64,000 nucleotides of DNA from Streptomyces sp. SJL17-4 (lineage in GTDB: Bacteria > Actinomycetota > Actinomycetes > Streptomycetales > Streptomycetaceae). The notes beneath the pieces are model-generated. The model ran no database searches. It had not been told where the DNA came from and was given only the letters and a program-made list of their open reading frames with translations. The position numbers were made by a program, and so were the translations under genes. Below are positions 38,790 to 49,131 of the stretch, in pieces (the first letter of the stretch is position 1; each line of letters opens with the position of its first letter). The DNA is taken from the NCBI RefSeq assembly GCF_036826855.1, contig NZ_CP104578.1:682001-746000 (forward strand). Direction: 5' to 3'.

Positions 38790-39782
38790 ATGACCGAAAC
38801 CGCCGTCGCTCACCCGACCGAGCCGGCGGTGCGCAAGGCCACACCCGGAGAGGCACGCGCACCACGCCGCTCCGGGCGTCGCCGCATCGCACTGCCCTAC
38901 CTGCTGCTCCTGCCCGCCCTGCTCCTCGAACTCCTCGTCCACCTCGTACCGATGCTCATGGGCATCGCCATGAGCTTCAAGGAGCTCACCCAGTTCTACA
39001 TCCGGAACTGGAACGAGGCTCCCTGGTCGGGCCTGGACAACTACACCGTCGCGATCGACTTCGACGCCCCCGTCGGACAGGCGCTGCTGAAGTCCTTCCT
39101 GACGACGTGTCTGTTCACCGTCCTCTCCGTGGGCCTGTGCTGGCTCCTCGGGACGGCCGCCGCGATCTTCCTCCAGGAGAACTTCCGGGGCCGCGGCTTC
39201 CTGCGGACCCTGTTCCTCGTCCCGTACGCGCTGCCCGTCTACGCCGCCGTCATCACCTGGGCGTTCATGTTCCAGCGGGACAACGGCCTGGTCAACCACG
39301 TCCTCCACGACCAGCTCGGCATCGGAGACAGCCCCGCCTTCTGGCTCATCGGGGACAACAGCTTCTGGGCCCTGCTGATCGTCTCCGTGTGGAAGGGCTG
39401 GCCGTTCGCCTTCCTCACCGTCATGGCGGGACTGCAGAACATCCCCCGGGACATGTACGAGGCGGCGGCCCTCGACGGGGCCGGCGTGTGGAAACAGATC
39501 CGGCACATCACCCTGCCGTCGCTGCGCTCCGTCAACCAGGTCCTCGTGCTCGTCCTCTTCCTCTGGACGTTCAACGACTTCAACACGCCGTTCGTGCTCT
39601 TCGGGAAGGCGGCGCCCGAAGCCGCCGACCTGATCTCGCTCCACATCTACCAGTCGTCCTTCCAGACGTGGAACTTCGGCACCGGCTCCGCCATGTCCGT
39701 GCTGCTCCTGCTCTTCCTCCTCGTCGTCACGGGCGTCTACCTCCTGCTCACCAGCCGCGGAAGGAAGACCTCCGATGTCTGA
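38790..39782 (+). CDS. Sugar ABC transporter permease (MalF-like)
   Basis: This is a 330-aa membrane protein with about six helices. The ATPase-docking EAA loop is YEAAALDGAGVWKQIRHITL with preceding NIPRDM. N-terminal cytoplasmic segment is followed by IALPYLLLLPALLLELLVHL. It overlaps the next permease gene by 8 nt and begins 12 nt after the receptor stop, placing it firmly in the operon. Confidence 0.9.
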   Translation: MTETAVAHPTEPAVRKATPGEARAPRRSGRRRIALPYLLLLPALLLELLVHLVPMLMGIAMSFKELTQFYIRNWNEAPWSGLDNYTVAIDFDAPVGQALLKSFLTTCLFTVLSVGLCWLLGTAAAIFLQENFRGRGFLRTLFLVPYALPVYAAVITWAFMFQRDNGLVNHVLHDQLGIGDSPAFWLIGDNSFWALLIVSVWKGWPFAFLTVMAGLQNIPRDMYEAAALDGAGVWKQIRHITLPSLRSVNQVLVLVLFLWTFNDFNTPFVLFGKAAPEAADLISLHIYQSSFQTWNFGTGSAMSVLLLLFLLVVTGVYLLLTSRGRKTSDV

Positions 39783-40656
39783 GCACGCATCCCGGCGCGC
39801 GGCCCCGCGCTCCCCCATGGCGGCACCCCGCTCGTTCCTCTGGGCCCGGCGGATCTTCCTCACCCTGCTCACCGCCTTCGTGGTGCTGCCGGTGTACGTC
39901 ATGATCTCCAGCTCCCTGAAGCCGCTGGAGGACGTCTCGGGCAAGTTCGAGTGGTTCCCCTCCGGGCTCACCCTCCGCCCGTACGTCGACATCTGGGAGA
40001 CCGTCCCGCTCGCCGACTACTTCGTGAACTCGATCGTCGTCGCGGGCGCGGCCACGGTGTTCTCGGTGCTGGTCGCGATCTTCGCCGCCTACGCGGTCAG
40101 CCGCTACACCTTCCGCGGCAAGCGGGTCTTCACCGTCACGGTCCTCTCCACCCAGATGTTCCCCGGCATCCTCTTCCTGCTGCCGCTCTTCCTCATCTAC
40201 GTCAACATCGGCAACGCCACCGGCATCGCCCTCTTCGGCTCCCGCGAAGGCCTGATCCTCACCTATCTGACCTTCTCGCTGCCCTTCTCCATCTGGATGC
40301 TGACCGGCTACTTCGACTCGATCCCGCGCGAGCTCGACGAAGCGGCCAAGGTCGACGGCTGCGGCCCGATCAGCGCGCTGTTCCGCGTCATCGTCCCGGC
40401 CGCGTCCCCCGGCATCATCGCCGTCGCCGTCTACGCCTTCATGACCGCCTGGGGCGAGGTCCTCTTCGCCTCCGTCATGACCAACGACACCACCCGCACC
40501 CTCGCCGTCGGACTCCAGGGCTACGCCACCCAGAACGACGTCTACTGGAACCAGGTGATGGCCGCCTCCCTCGTGGTGAGCGTCCCCGTCGTCGTCGGGT
40601 TCCTGCTCCTCCAGCGCTATCTCGTCGCCGGCCTCACCGCAGGTGCGGTCAAGTGA
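39775..40656 (+). CDS. Sugar ABC transporter permease (MalG-like)
   Basis: This is a 293-aa membrane protein with six helices and the EAA loop [20 protein letters not shown]. Its N-terminal segment [20 protein letters not shown] is typical of the MalG branch. It pairs with the upstream MalF-like subunit to form the channel. A GTGA at its stop offers an overlapping upstream start for the glucosidase gene. Confidence 0.9.
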   Translation: MSEHASRRAAPRSPMAAPRSFLWARRIFLTLLTAFVVLPVYVMISSSLKPLEDVSGKFEWFPSGLTLRPYVDIWETVPLADYFVNSIVVAGAATVFSVLVAIFAAYAVSRYTFRGKRVFTVTVLSTQMFPGILFLLPLFLIYVNIGNATGIALFGSREGLILTYLTFSLPFSIWMLTGYFDSIPRELDEAAKVDGCGPISALFRVIVPAASPGIIAVAVYAFMTAWGEVLFASVMTNDTTRTLAVGLQGYATQNDVYWNQVMAASLVVSVPVVVGFLLLQRYLVAGLTAGAVK

Positions 40657-40691
40657 CGTCCCTCTCCACACCCATCACGAAGAGGTTCCCC

Positions 40692-42068
40692 GTGTCCGAA
40701 TCCACCGATTCCCGCACCACGCTCGACCTGGAGGCCTTCCCGCCGGACTTCGCCTGGGGCACGGCCACCTCCGCGTACCAGATCGAGGGCGCGGTGGCCG
40801 AGGACGGCCGTGCCCCCTCCATCTGGGACACCTTCTCCCGCGTCCCCGGTGCGATCGACAACGGCGACCACGGCGACACCGCCTGCGACCACTACCATCG
40901 CTGGCCCGAGGACATCGCCCTGATGAAGGGCCTCGGCACCGACGCCTACCGGCTCTCCGTCGCCTGGCCGCGCATCGTCCCCGGCGGCGACGGCCCCGTC
41001 AACGCGGCCGGGCTCGACTTCTACGACCGGCTCGTCGACGGACTCCTCGACGCCGGCATCACCCCCTCCGTCACCCTCTACCACTGGGACCTGCCGCAGG
41101 CCCTCCAGGACCGGGGCGGCTGGACGGTCCGCGAGACCGCCGAGCACCTCGCCGCCTACGCCTCCGTCGTCGCCGAGCGGCTCGGCGACCGCGTCACGCA
41201 GTGGGCCACCCTCAACGAACCTCTCTGCTCGGCATGGATCGGCCATCTGGAGGGGCGGATGGCCCCGGGCCTCACCGACCTCACGGCCGCCGTCCGCGCC
41301 TCGTACCATCTGCTCCTCGCCCACGGCCTCGCCACCCAGGCCGTCCGCGCCGCCGCCCCCGGCGTCCAGGTCGGCCTGGTCACCAACCACTCGACGGTCG
41401 CGCCCGCCTCCACCCGGCCCGAAGACCTCGCCGCCGCCGCCCGCGCGGACGGCCACACCAACCGCTGGTGGCTGGACCCGATCTACGGACGCGGCTTCCC
41501 CGCCGACATGCGCGAGCTGTACGGAGTCGAACTGCCCGAGAAGCCCGGCGACTTGGACGTCATCGCGGCCCCCCTGGACTGGCACGGCCTCAACTACTAC
41601 TTCCCGGTGACCGTCGCCGACGACCCGACGGGACCCGTCCCGCACGCCCGCGAGATACGGCTCCCCGACGTGCCCCGCACCGGCATGGACTGGCAGATCG
41701 ACGCGGGTGGCCTGGAGGCCTTCCTCCTGCGGCTCACCGAGGAGTACGGCGTACGGAAGCTGTACGTGACGGAGAACGGCTCGGCCTTCCCCGACACCGT
41801 CGGCCCCGACGGCGAGGTCCACGACCCCGAGCGCACCCGCTACCTGGAGCAGCACCTCGCGGCCTGCGCCCGCGCCCTGCGCAAGGGTGTCCCGCTCGCC
41901 GGGTACTACGCCTGGTCCCTCCTCGACAACTTCGAATGGGCCTACGGCTACGACAAGCGCTTCGGCCTGGTCCACGTCGACTTCGACACCCAGGTCAGGA
42001 CCCTCAAGACGAGCGGCCGGCGGTACGCGGCCCTCGTCCGCGCCCACCGGGAGACGACCTCGGGCTGA
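40692..42068 (+). CDS. GH1 beta-glucosidase, cytoplasmic
   Basis: This is a 458-aa glycoside hydrolase family 1 enzyme. [20 protein letters not shown] is the N-terminal GH1 signature; [12 protein letters not shown] carries the acid/base Glu176 and [12 protein letters not shown] the nucleophile Glu361; [19 protein letters not shown] closes the barrel. There is no signal peptide, so it acts on imported sugars. GTG 40692 has AGAGG 7 nt upstream; GTG 40653 overlapping the permease stop would add 13 residues. It should release glucose from cellobiose- or laminaribiose-type disaccharides; linkage preference is not visible. Confidence 0.92.
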   Translation: MSESTDSRTTLDLEAFPPDFAWGTATSAYQIEGAVAEDGRAPSIWDTFSRVPGAIDNGDHGDTACDHYHRWPEDIALMKGLGTDAYRLSVAWPRIVPGGDGPVNAAGLDFYDRLVDGLLDAGITPSVTLYHWDLPQALQDRGGWTVRETAEHLAAYASVVAERLGDRVTQWATLNEPLCSAWIGHLEGRMAPGLTDLTAAVRASYHLLLAHGLATQAVRAAAPGVQVGLVTNHSTVAPASTRPEDLAAAARADGHTNRWWLDPIYGRGFPADMRELYGVELPEKPGDLDVIAAPLDWHGLNYYFPVTVADDPTGPVPHAREIRLPDVPRTGMDWQIDAGGLEAFLLRLTEEYGVRKLYVTENGSAFPDTVGPDGEVHDPERTRYLEQHLAACARALRKGVPLAGYYAWSLLDNFEWAYGYDKRFGLVHVDFDTQVRTLKTSGRRYAALVRAHRETTSG

Positions 42069-42096
42069 CCGGGTCCCCGTAGCGTGATCCGCCGGG

Positions 42097-42142
42097 AGGC
42101 CGCCCCGTGACCACGGGACGGCCTTCCGGTGCCCGGCACCGG
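42097..42142. terminator. Double hairpin between convergent genes
   Basis: AGGCCGCCCCGTG (42097) pairs with CACGGGACGGCCT (ending 42124) with one mismatch, and CCGGTGCC-C-GGCACCGG (42126-42142) is a perfect 8+1+8 palindrome. They sit between the glucosidase gene (plus) and the LacI gene (minus) and can serve both. Confidence 0.7.
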
Positions 42143-42146
42143 GAGG

Positions 42147-43166
42147 TCAGGTGGACTCGCGTACGACCAGCACCGGTTCGAAGACCTTCGAGGCCGGCTC
42201 GGACCGGGCGCCGTCGAGCTGCTCGACCAGCAGCGTGGCCATCGCGGTCGCCATGCGCTCCACCGGCTGGCGCACGGTGGTCAGCTGCGGGCGCGCCTTC
42301 CGCGCCGCCACCGAGTCGTCGAAGCCCACGACGGCCACCGTGCCCGGGACGGAAACCCCCCGCTCGCTCAGGTACTGACAGGCGCCCTGGGCCATCAGAT
42401 CGTTGGCGGCGAACACGGCGTCGATCTCGGGATGGCCCTTCAGGAGCCTGGCCATGGCGCGCCGGCCGCTGTCCACCGTGAACCGGCCCCGTACGACCGG
42501 GACCGACGCCACCCCGTGCGCCGCGATCGCCTCCCGGAAGCCGTCGAGGCGTTCGTCCGCCGTGGGGGCGGTGGCCGGTGCGGCGATGACGGCCGGGCGC
42601 CGCCGGCCGGTGGCCCAGAGGTGCTCGGCCGCCAGACGCGCGCCCGCGGGGTTGTCGAGGTCGACGTAGCCGCACCGCTCCCCGTCGCGGGGGCGGCCGA
42701 ACAGCACCGTGGGCAGGCCCGCCGCCATCAGCATCGACGGGAGCGGGTCGTGCTCGTCCAGCGGCACGACGAGGGCCCCGTCCGCGCCGCCCTGCCGCAG
42801 GTACTCGACGAGTTGGGCCCTTGCCTGCTCGGACTCGGCGACGAGCAGCACCGGCTGGATCGCCCGGCGGCGCAGGACCGGCAGGACGCCGTCCACCACG
42901 CGTCCGAAGAACGGGTCGGAGAACACCCGCGCGGTGAAGGACCTGCCCGTGGCGGAGAGCACCAGGGCGACCGTTCCGGTGCGCCGGGTGACCAGGGAAC
43001 GGGCGGCCTGGTTGGGCGTGTAGCCGATGCGGGCGATGGCGTCGCGCACGCTCCGCTGGATGTCGGGAGCCACGTTGCGCACGCCGTTGACGACGCGGGA
43101 CACCGTCGCGCGCGATACCCCCGCCTCACGTGCGACGTCTTCCAGAGTCGGTGCTCGATTCCCCAC
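42147..43166 (-). CDS. LacI-family transcriptional regulator of the glucan locus
   Basis: This is a 339-aa repressor. The headpiece is PTLEDVAREAGVSRATVSRV VNG, with hinge and TPNQAARSLVTRRTGTVALV following. The ligand-binding core includes GADGALVVPLDEHDPLPSML, DAVFAANDLMAQGACQYLSE and VAVVGFDDSVAARKARPQLT. GTG 43166 is the start. It is divergent from the CBM32/beta-helix gene, and GGAGAGCGCTCTCC lies in that gene's promoter, a palindrome close to the GGGAGCGCTCCC of Streptomyces CebR. A cello- or laminari-oligosaccharide inducer is inferred. Confidence 0.9.
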   Translation of the reverse strand: MGNRAPTLEDVAREAGVSRATVSRVVNGVRNVAPDIQRSVRDAIARIGYTPNQAARSLVTRRTGTVALVLSATGRSFTARVFSDPFFGRVVDGVLPVLRRRAIQPVLLVAESEQARAQLVEYLRQGGADGALVVPLDEHDPLPSMLMAAGLPTVLFGRPRDGERCGYVDLDNPAGARLAAEHLWATGRRRPAVIAAPATAPTADERLDGFREAIAAHGVASVPVVRGRFTVDSGRRAMARLLKGHPEIDAVFAANDLMAQGACQYLSERGVSVPGTVAVVGFDDSVAARKARPQLTTVRQPVERMATAMATLLVEQLDGARSEPASKVFEPVLVVREST

Positions 43167-43277
43167 CCACGCACCTTAACGGTGCCGTGTGTCCGGTGGG
43201 AGGACGGTCCACGGCCACCCGGAACCCGTTGAGGTCGACACTTAATGAAAGCCAAAAGAAAAGTCATGTCACACGCC

Positions 43278-43324
43278 TTGACCGTCAACTCGCCCTGCGG
43301 GCAAGGTTTCGGAGAGCGCTCTCC
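43278..43324 (+). promoter_or_regulatory. Promoter with CebR-like LacI operator
   Basis: TTGACC (43278-43283) and CAAGGT (43302-43307) with an 18-nt spacer form a plausible promoter. The perfect 14-bp palindrome GGAGAGCGCTCTCC (43311-43324) begins 3 nt after the -10 box, a position where a LacI repressor would block initiation. The first gene starts 32 nt downstream. Confidence 0.7.
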
Positions 43325-43356
43325 CACATTCCCCCCCTGTATCCAGAGGAGACCCC

Positions 43357-45552
43357 ATGTCTTCCGTCGGGTCCCCGCCGGTCTTCCGGCGACCCGCCTC
43401 ACGCGTCCGCCGGACCACCGTCGGCGCACTTGTCACCGCACTGGCCGGCAGCCTGCTCGCCCTCGCCCCCGCCACGACGGCACAAGCGGCACCCACCCTG
43501 CTCTCCCAGGGGAAGACCGCGACCGCCTCCTCCATCGAGGGCGGCGCCTTCTCCGCCTCCGCCGCCGTCGACGGCAACCTCACCGGAACCCGCTGGGCCA
43601 GCGCCTGGCAGGACGCCCAGTGGATCCAGGTCGACCTCGGCAGCAGCGCCACGCTCAGCCATGCCGTCCTCACCTGGGAAGCGGCCTACGGCAAGAGCTA
43701 CGACATCCAGGCGTCCGAGAACGGCACCGACTGGCGCACCGTCACCTCGGTCACCGGCGGCGACGGCGGCACCGATGACGTCACGCTCTCCGGCACCGGC
43801 CGCTACATCCGGATGAACGGCCTCACCCGGGCGACCGGATACGGCTTCTCCCTCTGGGAGTTCCAGGTCTACGGCACCACCGGCGGCACCGGCCCGACGC
43901 TTCCCGGCGGCGGCGACCTCGGCCCCAACGTCCACGTCATCGACCCGGCCACGCCCGGCATCCAGGCCAAGCTGGACCAGGTCTTCCAGCAGCAGGAGTC
44001 GGCCCAGTTCGGCAGCGGCCGGCACGCCTTCCTCTTCAAGCCCGGCACGTACAACGGGCTCAACGCCCAGATCGGCTTCTACACCCAGATCGCCGGCCTC
44101 GGGCTGCGCCCCGGCGACACCACCATCAACGGTGACGTGACCGTCGACGCCGGCTGGTTCAACGGGAACGCCACCCAGAACTTCTGGCGCGGCGCCGAAG
44201 GCCTCACCCTCAACCCGGTCAACGGCACCAACCGGTGGGCCGTCTCGCAGGCGTCCTCCTTCCGCCGGATGCACGTCAAGGGCGGCCTCAACCTGGCGCC
44301 GAACGGCTACGGCTGGGCCAGCGGCGGCTACATCGCCGACTCCAGGATCGACGGTCAGGTCGGCAACTACTCCCAGCAGCAGTGGTACACCCGCGAGAGC
44401 TCCATAGGCGGCTGGTCCAACAGCGTCTGGAACCAGACCTTCTCGGGCGTCGAGGGCGCCCCGGCGACCTCCTTCCCGGAGCCCCGCTACACCACGCTCG
44501 ACACGACGCCGATCTCCCGCGAGAAGCCCTATCTCTACCTCGACGGCACCGAGTACAAGGTCTTCGCACCCGCCAAGCGCGTCAACGCCCGCGGCACCAG
44601 CTGGGCCAACGGCACCCCACAGGGCGAGTCCGTCCCGCTGAGCCAGTTCTACGTGGTCAAGCCCGGCGCCACCGCCGCGACGATCAACCAGGCGCTGGCC
44701 CAGGGCCTGCACCTGCTGTTCACCCCGGGCGTCTACCACGTCGACCAGACCATCAACGTGAACCGGGCGAACACCATCGTGCTCGGCCTCGGCCTCGCCA
44801 CGATCATCCCGGACAACGGCGTCACCGCCATGAAGGTCGCCGACGTCGACGGTGTCCGGCTCGCCGGCTTTCTGATCGACGCCGGCCCGGTCAACTCCCC
44901 GACGCTGCTGGAGCTCGGCCCGCAGAACTCCTCCGCCGACCACGCCGCCAACCCCACCACCGTGCAGGACGTCTACATCCGCATCGGCGGCGCCGGCGCC
45001 GGCAAGGCCACCACCAGCATGGTCGTGAACAGCGACGACGCCATCATCGACCACACCTGGGTGTGGCGCGCCGACCACGGCGAGGGCTGGGGCTGGGAGA
45101 CCAACCGCGCCGACTACGGCGTCCGGGTCAACGGCGACGACGTGCTCGCCACCGGCCTGTTCGTCGAGCACTTCAACAAGTACGACGTCGAGTGGTACGG
45201 CGAGCGCGGCCGCACGATCTTCTACCAGAACGAGAAGGCGTACGACGCCCCCAACCAGGCCGCCATCCAGAACGGCACGACGAAGGGGTACGCCGCCTAC
45301 CGGGTCGACGACTCCGTGAACACCCACGAGGCGTGGGGCCTCGGCAGCTACTGCAACTACAACGTGGACCCGACCATCGTCCAGGACCACGGCTTCAAGG
45401 CCCCGGTCAAGCCCGGGGTGAGGTTCCACAGCCTCCTGGTGGTGTCCCTCGGCGGAATGGGCCACTACAACCACGTCATCAACGACACCGGGGCGTCCAC
45501 CATCCCCGCCGGCACCTCCACCGTGCCGTCCACCGTCGTCTCCTTCCCCTGA
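43357..45552 (+). CDS. Secreted CBM32 plus right-handed beta-helix protein (GH55-like)
   Basis: This is a 731-aa secreted protein. The signal peptide ends near TTAQA-AP (residue 45). A discoidin/CBM32 domain follows (LLSQGKTATASSIEGGAFSA, RWASAWQDAQWIQVDLGSSA, GYGFSLWEFQVYG). From about residue 190 it is a double beta-helix: SGRHAFLFKPGTYNGLNAQI, FYTQIAGLGLRPGDTTINGD, LHLLFTPGVYHVDQTINVNR and VVNSDDAIIDHTWVWRADHG, similar in layout to GH55 exo-beta-1,3-glucanases. The catalytic acid cannot be assigned by eye, so glucanase activity is inferred from fold and context. ATG follows AGAGGAG. It is the first gene under the LacI operator. Confidence 0.8.
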   Translation: MSSVGSPPVFRRPASRVRRTTVGALVTALAGSLLALAPATTAQAAPTLLSQGKTATASSIEGGAFSASAAVDGNLTGTRWASAWQDAQWIQVDLGSSATLSHAVLTWEAAYGKSYDIQASENGTDWRTVTSVTGGDGGTDDVTLSGTGRYIRMNGLTRATGYGFSLWEFQVYGTTGGTGPTLPGGGDLGPNVHVIDPATPGIQAKLDQVFQQQESAQFGSGRHAFLFKPGTYNGLNAQIGFYTQIAGLGLRPGDTTINGDVTVDAGWFNGNATQNFWRGAEGLTLNPVNGTNRWAVSQASSFRRMHVKGGLNLAPNGYGWASGGYIADSRIDGQVGNYSQQQWYTRESSIGGWSNSVWNQTFSGVEGAPATSFPEPRYTTLDTTPISREKPYLYLDGTEYKVFAPAKRVNARGTSWANGTPQGESVPLSQFYVVKPGATAATINQALAQGLHLLFTPGVYHVDQTINVNRANTIVLGLGLATIIPDNGVTAMKVADVDGVRLAGFLIDAGPVNSPTLLELGPQNSSADHAANPTTVQDVYIRIGGAGAGKATTSMVVNSDDAIIDHTWVWRADHGEGWGWETNRADYGVRVNGDDVLATGLFVEHFNKYDVEWYGERGRTIFYQNEKAYDAPNQAAIQNGTTKGYAAYRVDDSVNTHEAWGLGSYCNYNVDPTIVQDHGFKAPVKPGVRFHSLLVVSLGGMGHYNHVINDTGASTIPAGTSTVPSTVVSFP

Positions 45553-45682
45553 CGGTCCCGCCGGGACGCCCCGCCGTGCGGTGCGTCCCGGCCCCCGCAC
45601 CCCTTCCGAGCGGCGCCCAGTCCCCGCCGCGCCGCCCGGGAGGCGATCCCCTCCCCGTCCCGTACTCCGTCCAGGAGCCGCC

Positions 45683-47881
45683 ATGACCGCGACCACCACC
45701 CCCACGGCACGAAGGCGCGCCCGCATCCGTACGACCGCCTCGCTCGTCTCCGTCGGGGCCCTGCTCGCCACCGCCCTCTCCTCCGCCACGGTGCTGACCG
45801 CGGCGACCGCGGCCGCAGCCTCAGCCGCCGCCGAGACCCTCCTCTCCCAGGGGAAGACCGCCACCGCGTCCTCGGCCGAGGGGGAGGCCTGGAAGGCGTC
45901 CGCCGCGTTCGACGGCGACCTCACCGGAACCCGCTGGGCCAGCCAGTGGACGGACGCCCAGTGGATCCAGGTCGACCTGGGCGCCCGTACGGACGTCAGC
46001 CGGGTCGTCCTGAACTGGGAGGGCGCCTACGGCAAGGCGTACGACATCCAGCTCTCCGACAACGGCACCGACTGGCGCACCGTCAAGTCCGTGACCGCGG
46101 GCGACGGCGGCACCGACGAACTCGCGCTCACCGGCACGGGCCGCTACGTGCGCCTCCAGGGCGTCACCCGGGGCACCGGCTACGGCTACTCCCTGTGGGA
46201 GTTCCGGGTGTACGGCGGCGGGACCACCCAGCCCGAGCCGGGCGGCGCCGTCCGCGTCACCGGCAGCCAGGGCGACTGGCAACTGACCGTCGGCGGGCAG
46301 CCGTACACCGTCAAGGGCGTCACCTGGGGCCCCGCGATGGCCGACGCCCCCCGTTACATGCCGGACGTGAAGTCCATGGGCGTCAACACCGTCCGCACCT
46401 GGGGAACGGACGGCGGCACCAAGCCGCTGCTGGACGCCGCGGCCGCCCACGGCGTCAAGGTGATCAACGGCTTCTGGCTCCAGCCGGGCGGCGGGCCGGG
46501 CTCCGGCGGCTGCGTCGACTACGTGACGGACAGCGCGTACAAGAGCACCATGCTCACCGAGTTCGCGAAGTGGGTCGAGACCTACAAGTCCCACCCGGCC
46601 ACCCTCATGTGGAACGTCGGGAACGAGTCCGTCCTCGGCCTGCAGAACTGTTACGGCGGCACCGAGCTGGAGGCCCAGCGCAACGCGTACACGACCTTCG
46701 TCAACGACGTCGCCAAGAGGATCCACTCCATCGACCCCGACCACCCCGTGACCTCCACGGACGCGTGGACCGGCGCCTGGCCGTACTACCAGCGCAACGC
46801 GCCCGACCTCGACCTGTACTCGATGAACGCGTACGGCGACATCTGCGGGGTCCGGCAGGACTGGGTGGAGGGCGGCTACACCAAGCCGTACATCATCACC
46901 GAGACCGGGCCCGCCGGCGAGTGGGAGGTGCCCGACGACGCCAACGGCGTCCCCGACGAGCCCACCGACGTCCAGAAGGCCGAGGGATACACCAAGGCCT
47001 GGAACTGCGTCACCGCTCACCGGGGCGTCGCCCTCGGCGCGACCGTCTTCCACTACGGGATCGAGCACGACTTCGGCGGCGTCTGGTTCAACCTGCTGCC
47101 CGACGGCCTGAAGGGCCTCTCGTACTACGCCCTCAAGAAGGCGTACACCGGTTCCGTCACGGGCGACAACACCCCGCCGGTGATCGGCGACATGACGGTC
47201 ACCCCCGCCGGATCCGCCCCGGCCGGCGGCGAGTTCACGGTCCGCGCCGACGTCCGCGACCCCGACGGCGACCCCGTCACCACCAAGATCCTCCTGAGCG
47301 GCAACTACGCCAACGGCGACAAGCGGCTGATCGACGCGCAGTACCGCTCCCTCGGCAACGGCACCTTCGCCGTCACCGCCCCCGAGAAGCTCGGCGTGTG
47401 GAAGGTCTACGTACAGGCCGAGGACGGCCGCGGCAACGCCGGCATCGAGACGAAGTCCGTCAAGGTCGTCGCCCCGCCGGTCGTCGGCACCAACATCGCC
47501 CTGAACCGGCCCACCACCGCCTCCTCCGCGCAGGCCTCCTACGGCGACTGCCCCTGCCCGGCGACCCACGCGACCGACGGCAACACCACCACCCGCTGGG
47601 CCAGCGACTGGAGCGACCCGCAGTGGATCCGGGTCGACCTCGGCTCGGTCCGTTCCTTCAACCGCCTCCAGCTGGTCTGGGACCCGGCATACGCCCGCGC
47701 CTACGAGGTCCAGGTCTCCGACGACGGCGACACCTGGCGGACCATTCACACCACCACGACGGGCAACGGCGACATCGACACCGTCGAGACCGGCGCCACC
47801 GCCCGGTACGTCCGGCTCCAGCTCACCGCGCGCGGCACCGGCTGGGGCTACTCGCTCCACGAGTTCGGCATCTACAGCTGA
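45683..47881 (+). CDS. Secreted CBM32-TIM barrel-CBM32 glycoside hydrolase (GH2/GH5 clan-like)
   Basis: This is a 732-aa secreted enzyme. After the signal peptide comes a first discoidin/CBM32 domain (about 48-180), then a TIM barrel (about 185-495) with VKGVTWGPAMADAPRYMPDV, LMWNVGNESVLGLQ containing the predicted acid/base Glu315, and KPYIITETGPAGEWE containing the nucleophile Glu407, as in clan GH-A. An Ig-like linker domain (DMTVTPAGSAPAGGEFTVRA) leads to a C-terminal CBM32 (NIALNRPTTASSAQASYGDC). The first CBM32 is nearly identical in layout to that of the upstream protein, suggesting a common polymer target. ATG follows AGGAG. The substrate is inferred to be a beta-glucan. Confidence 0.82.
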   Translation: MTATTTPTARRRARIRTTASLVSVGALLATALSSATVLTAATAAAASAAAETLLSQGKTATASSAEGEAWKASAAFDGDLTGTRWASQWTDAQWIQVDLGARTDVSRVVLNWEGAYGKAYDIQLSDNGTDWRTVKSVTAGDGGTDELALTGTGRYVRLQGVTRGTGYGYSLWEFRVYGGGTTQPEPGGAVRVTGSQGDWQLTVGGQPYTVKGVTWGPAMADAPRYMPDVKSMGVNTVRTWGTDGGTKPLLDAAAAHGVKVINGFWLQPGGGPGSGGCVDYVTDSAYKSTMLTEFAKWVETYKSHPATLMWNVGNESVLGLQNCYGGTELEAQRNAYTTFVNDVAKRIHSIDPDHPVTSTDAWTGAWPYYQRNAPDLDLYSMNAYGDICGVRQDWVEGGYTKPYIITETGPAGEWEVPDDANGVPDEPTDVQKAEGYTKAWNCVTAHRGVALGATVFHYGIEHDFGGVWFNLLPDGLKGLSYYALKKAYTGSVTGDNTPPVIGDMTVTPAGSAPAGGEFTVRADVRDPDGDPVTTKILLSGNYANGDKRLIDAQYRSLGNGTFAVTAPEKLGVWKVYVQAEDGRGNAGIETKSVKVVAPPVVGTNIALNRPTTASSAQASYGDCPCPATHATDGNTTTRWASDWSDPQWIRVDLGSVRSFNRLQLVWDPAYARAYEVQVSDDGDTWRTIHTTTTGNGDIDTVETGATARYVRLQLTARGTGWGYSLHEFGIYS

Positions 47882-47908
47882 CCCCCTGAGGAGAACGAGG
47901 AGACCACC

Positions 47909-49015
47909 ATGAGAATCCGCGGCCGGACCCTGTCCGCCTTACTGCTCGCCACCGCCCTGGGCATCTCCGCCCTGACCGTCGACACCTACACCGCCGCCAC
48001 GGCCCATGGGGAGACCACCGCCCCGGCCGGCGGCGCCCACGGGGCGCACGCGGCGGGCGCCGCCAAGGCCCACGTCATGGGGGCCTCCGCGCTCCCCTCG
48101 GCGGACGACGCCGACGGCGACGGCTACATCCCGGCCGTACCCCAGGTCACCGGGGTGACCCCGTCCACGGCCACCCCGCCCCCGGCCTACCATCACGAGT
48201 TCCAGGCCGGCTGCTCCGTCACCCACACCGCGCCGGACGACCCGATCGTCTACCCGGGCCAGTTCGGGAAGTCCCACGACCACACGTTCATGGGCAACAC
48301 CTCCACCGACGCCGCCAGCACCACCGCCTCGCTCTACGGAGGCAGCACCACCTGCAAGGCGCCCGCGGACGCCTCCGCGTACTGGATGCCCTCGCTGTAC
48401 AAGGGCGACCAGAAGATCCTGCCCGTCGGCCCGCAGGTCATCTACTACAAGGCGGGCGTCACCGACTACCGGAGCGTGCGGCCCTTCCCCAAGGGCCTGC
48501 GGTACGTGGTCGGCAACCCGATGCAGACCGCCCAGGAGTTCCGCGGCCACAAGGGCTTCGTCGAGGGCTGGGAGTGCGGTGACAGCTTCTTCAACACCGA
48601 CATCCCGGCGAGCTGTCCGAGCCGGCCCGACGTCCAGCTCAACCTGCGCATGCAGGCACCCAGTTGCTGGGACGGCCGGTACCTCGACACCCCCGACCAC
48701 AAGAGCCACATGGCCTACCCGGTGGTCAAGCCCGGCACCAACGACAACATGTGCCCGGCCTCCCACCCGGTCGCCCTGCCGATGATCGAGTTCAAGATGG
48801 CGTGGCCGGTCAACGGCGACATGAGCCAGGTCCGCCTGGCCAGTGGCCGCGGCTACTCCTTCCACTACGACTTCTTCAACGCGTGGGAGGAGCGCACCCT
48901 CAAGGCCCTCGTCGACCACTGCATCGTCGGCGGTCTGCAGTGCGACACACGGGGCTTCGACCTGTACCGCCCCGAACGCGGTGCCGTGCTGAACGCGGAC
49001 CACCGCCTGCCCTGA
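47909..49015 (+). CDS. Secreted DUF1996 protein
   Basis: This is a 368-aa exported protein with a signal peptide and an Ala/His/Gly-rich spacer. The DUF1996 body is clear: YHHEFQAGCSVTHTAPDDPI, VYPGQFGKSHDHTFMGNTST, YWMPSLYKGDQKILPVGPQV, then WDGRYLDTPDHKSHMAYP and CPASHPVALPMIEFKMAWPV. Conserved Cys, His and Asp residues suggest a disulfide-linked, possibly metal-dependent enzyme. DUF1996 is common in fungi and in actinomycete carbohydrate loci but has no agreed activity. It lies 27 nt after the TIM-barrel hydrolase with a good GAGGAG, so it is part of the same operon. Confidence 0.88.
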   Translation: MRIRGRTLSALLLATALGISALTVDTYTAATAHGETTAPAGGAHGAHAAGAAKAHVMGASALPSADDADGDGYIPAVPQVTGVTPSTATPPPAYHHEFQAGCSVTHTAPDDPIVYPGQFGKSHDHTFMGNTSTDAASTTASLYGGSTTCKAPADASAYWMPSLYKGDQKILPVGPQVIYYKAGVTDYRSVRPFPKGLRYVVGNPMQTAQEFRGHKGFVEGWECGDSFFNTDIPASCPSRPDVQLNLRMQAPSCWDGRYLDTPDHKSHMAYPVVKPGTNDNMCPASHPVALPMIEFKMAWPVNGDMSQVRLASGRGYSFHYDFFNAWEERTLKALVDHCIVGGLQCDTRGFDLYRPERGAVLNADHRLP

Positions 49016-49131
49016 GCCGTCTCCCGTACAAGAGCCGGTCGCGCATACGGCCCCGTCCCGCACACGGCCCGGACGCCCGCGAGGGCGCCCGGGCCGCTTT
49101 CCCGTCCGCCCCCCGGCACCCGGAGGAACCC

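Noticed and set aside
43399..45924. 841-codon minus-strand frame opposite the CBM32/beta-helix gene
   Set aside because: Antisense shadow. The plus-strand product has a signal peptide, CBM32 and beta-helix repeats.
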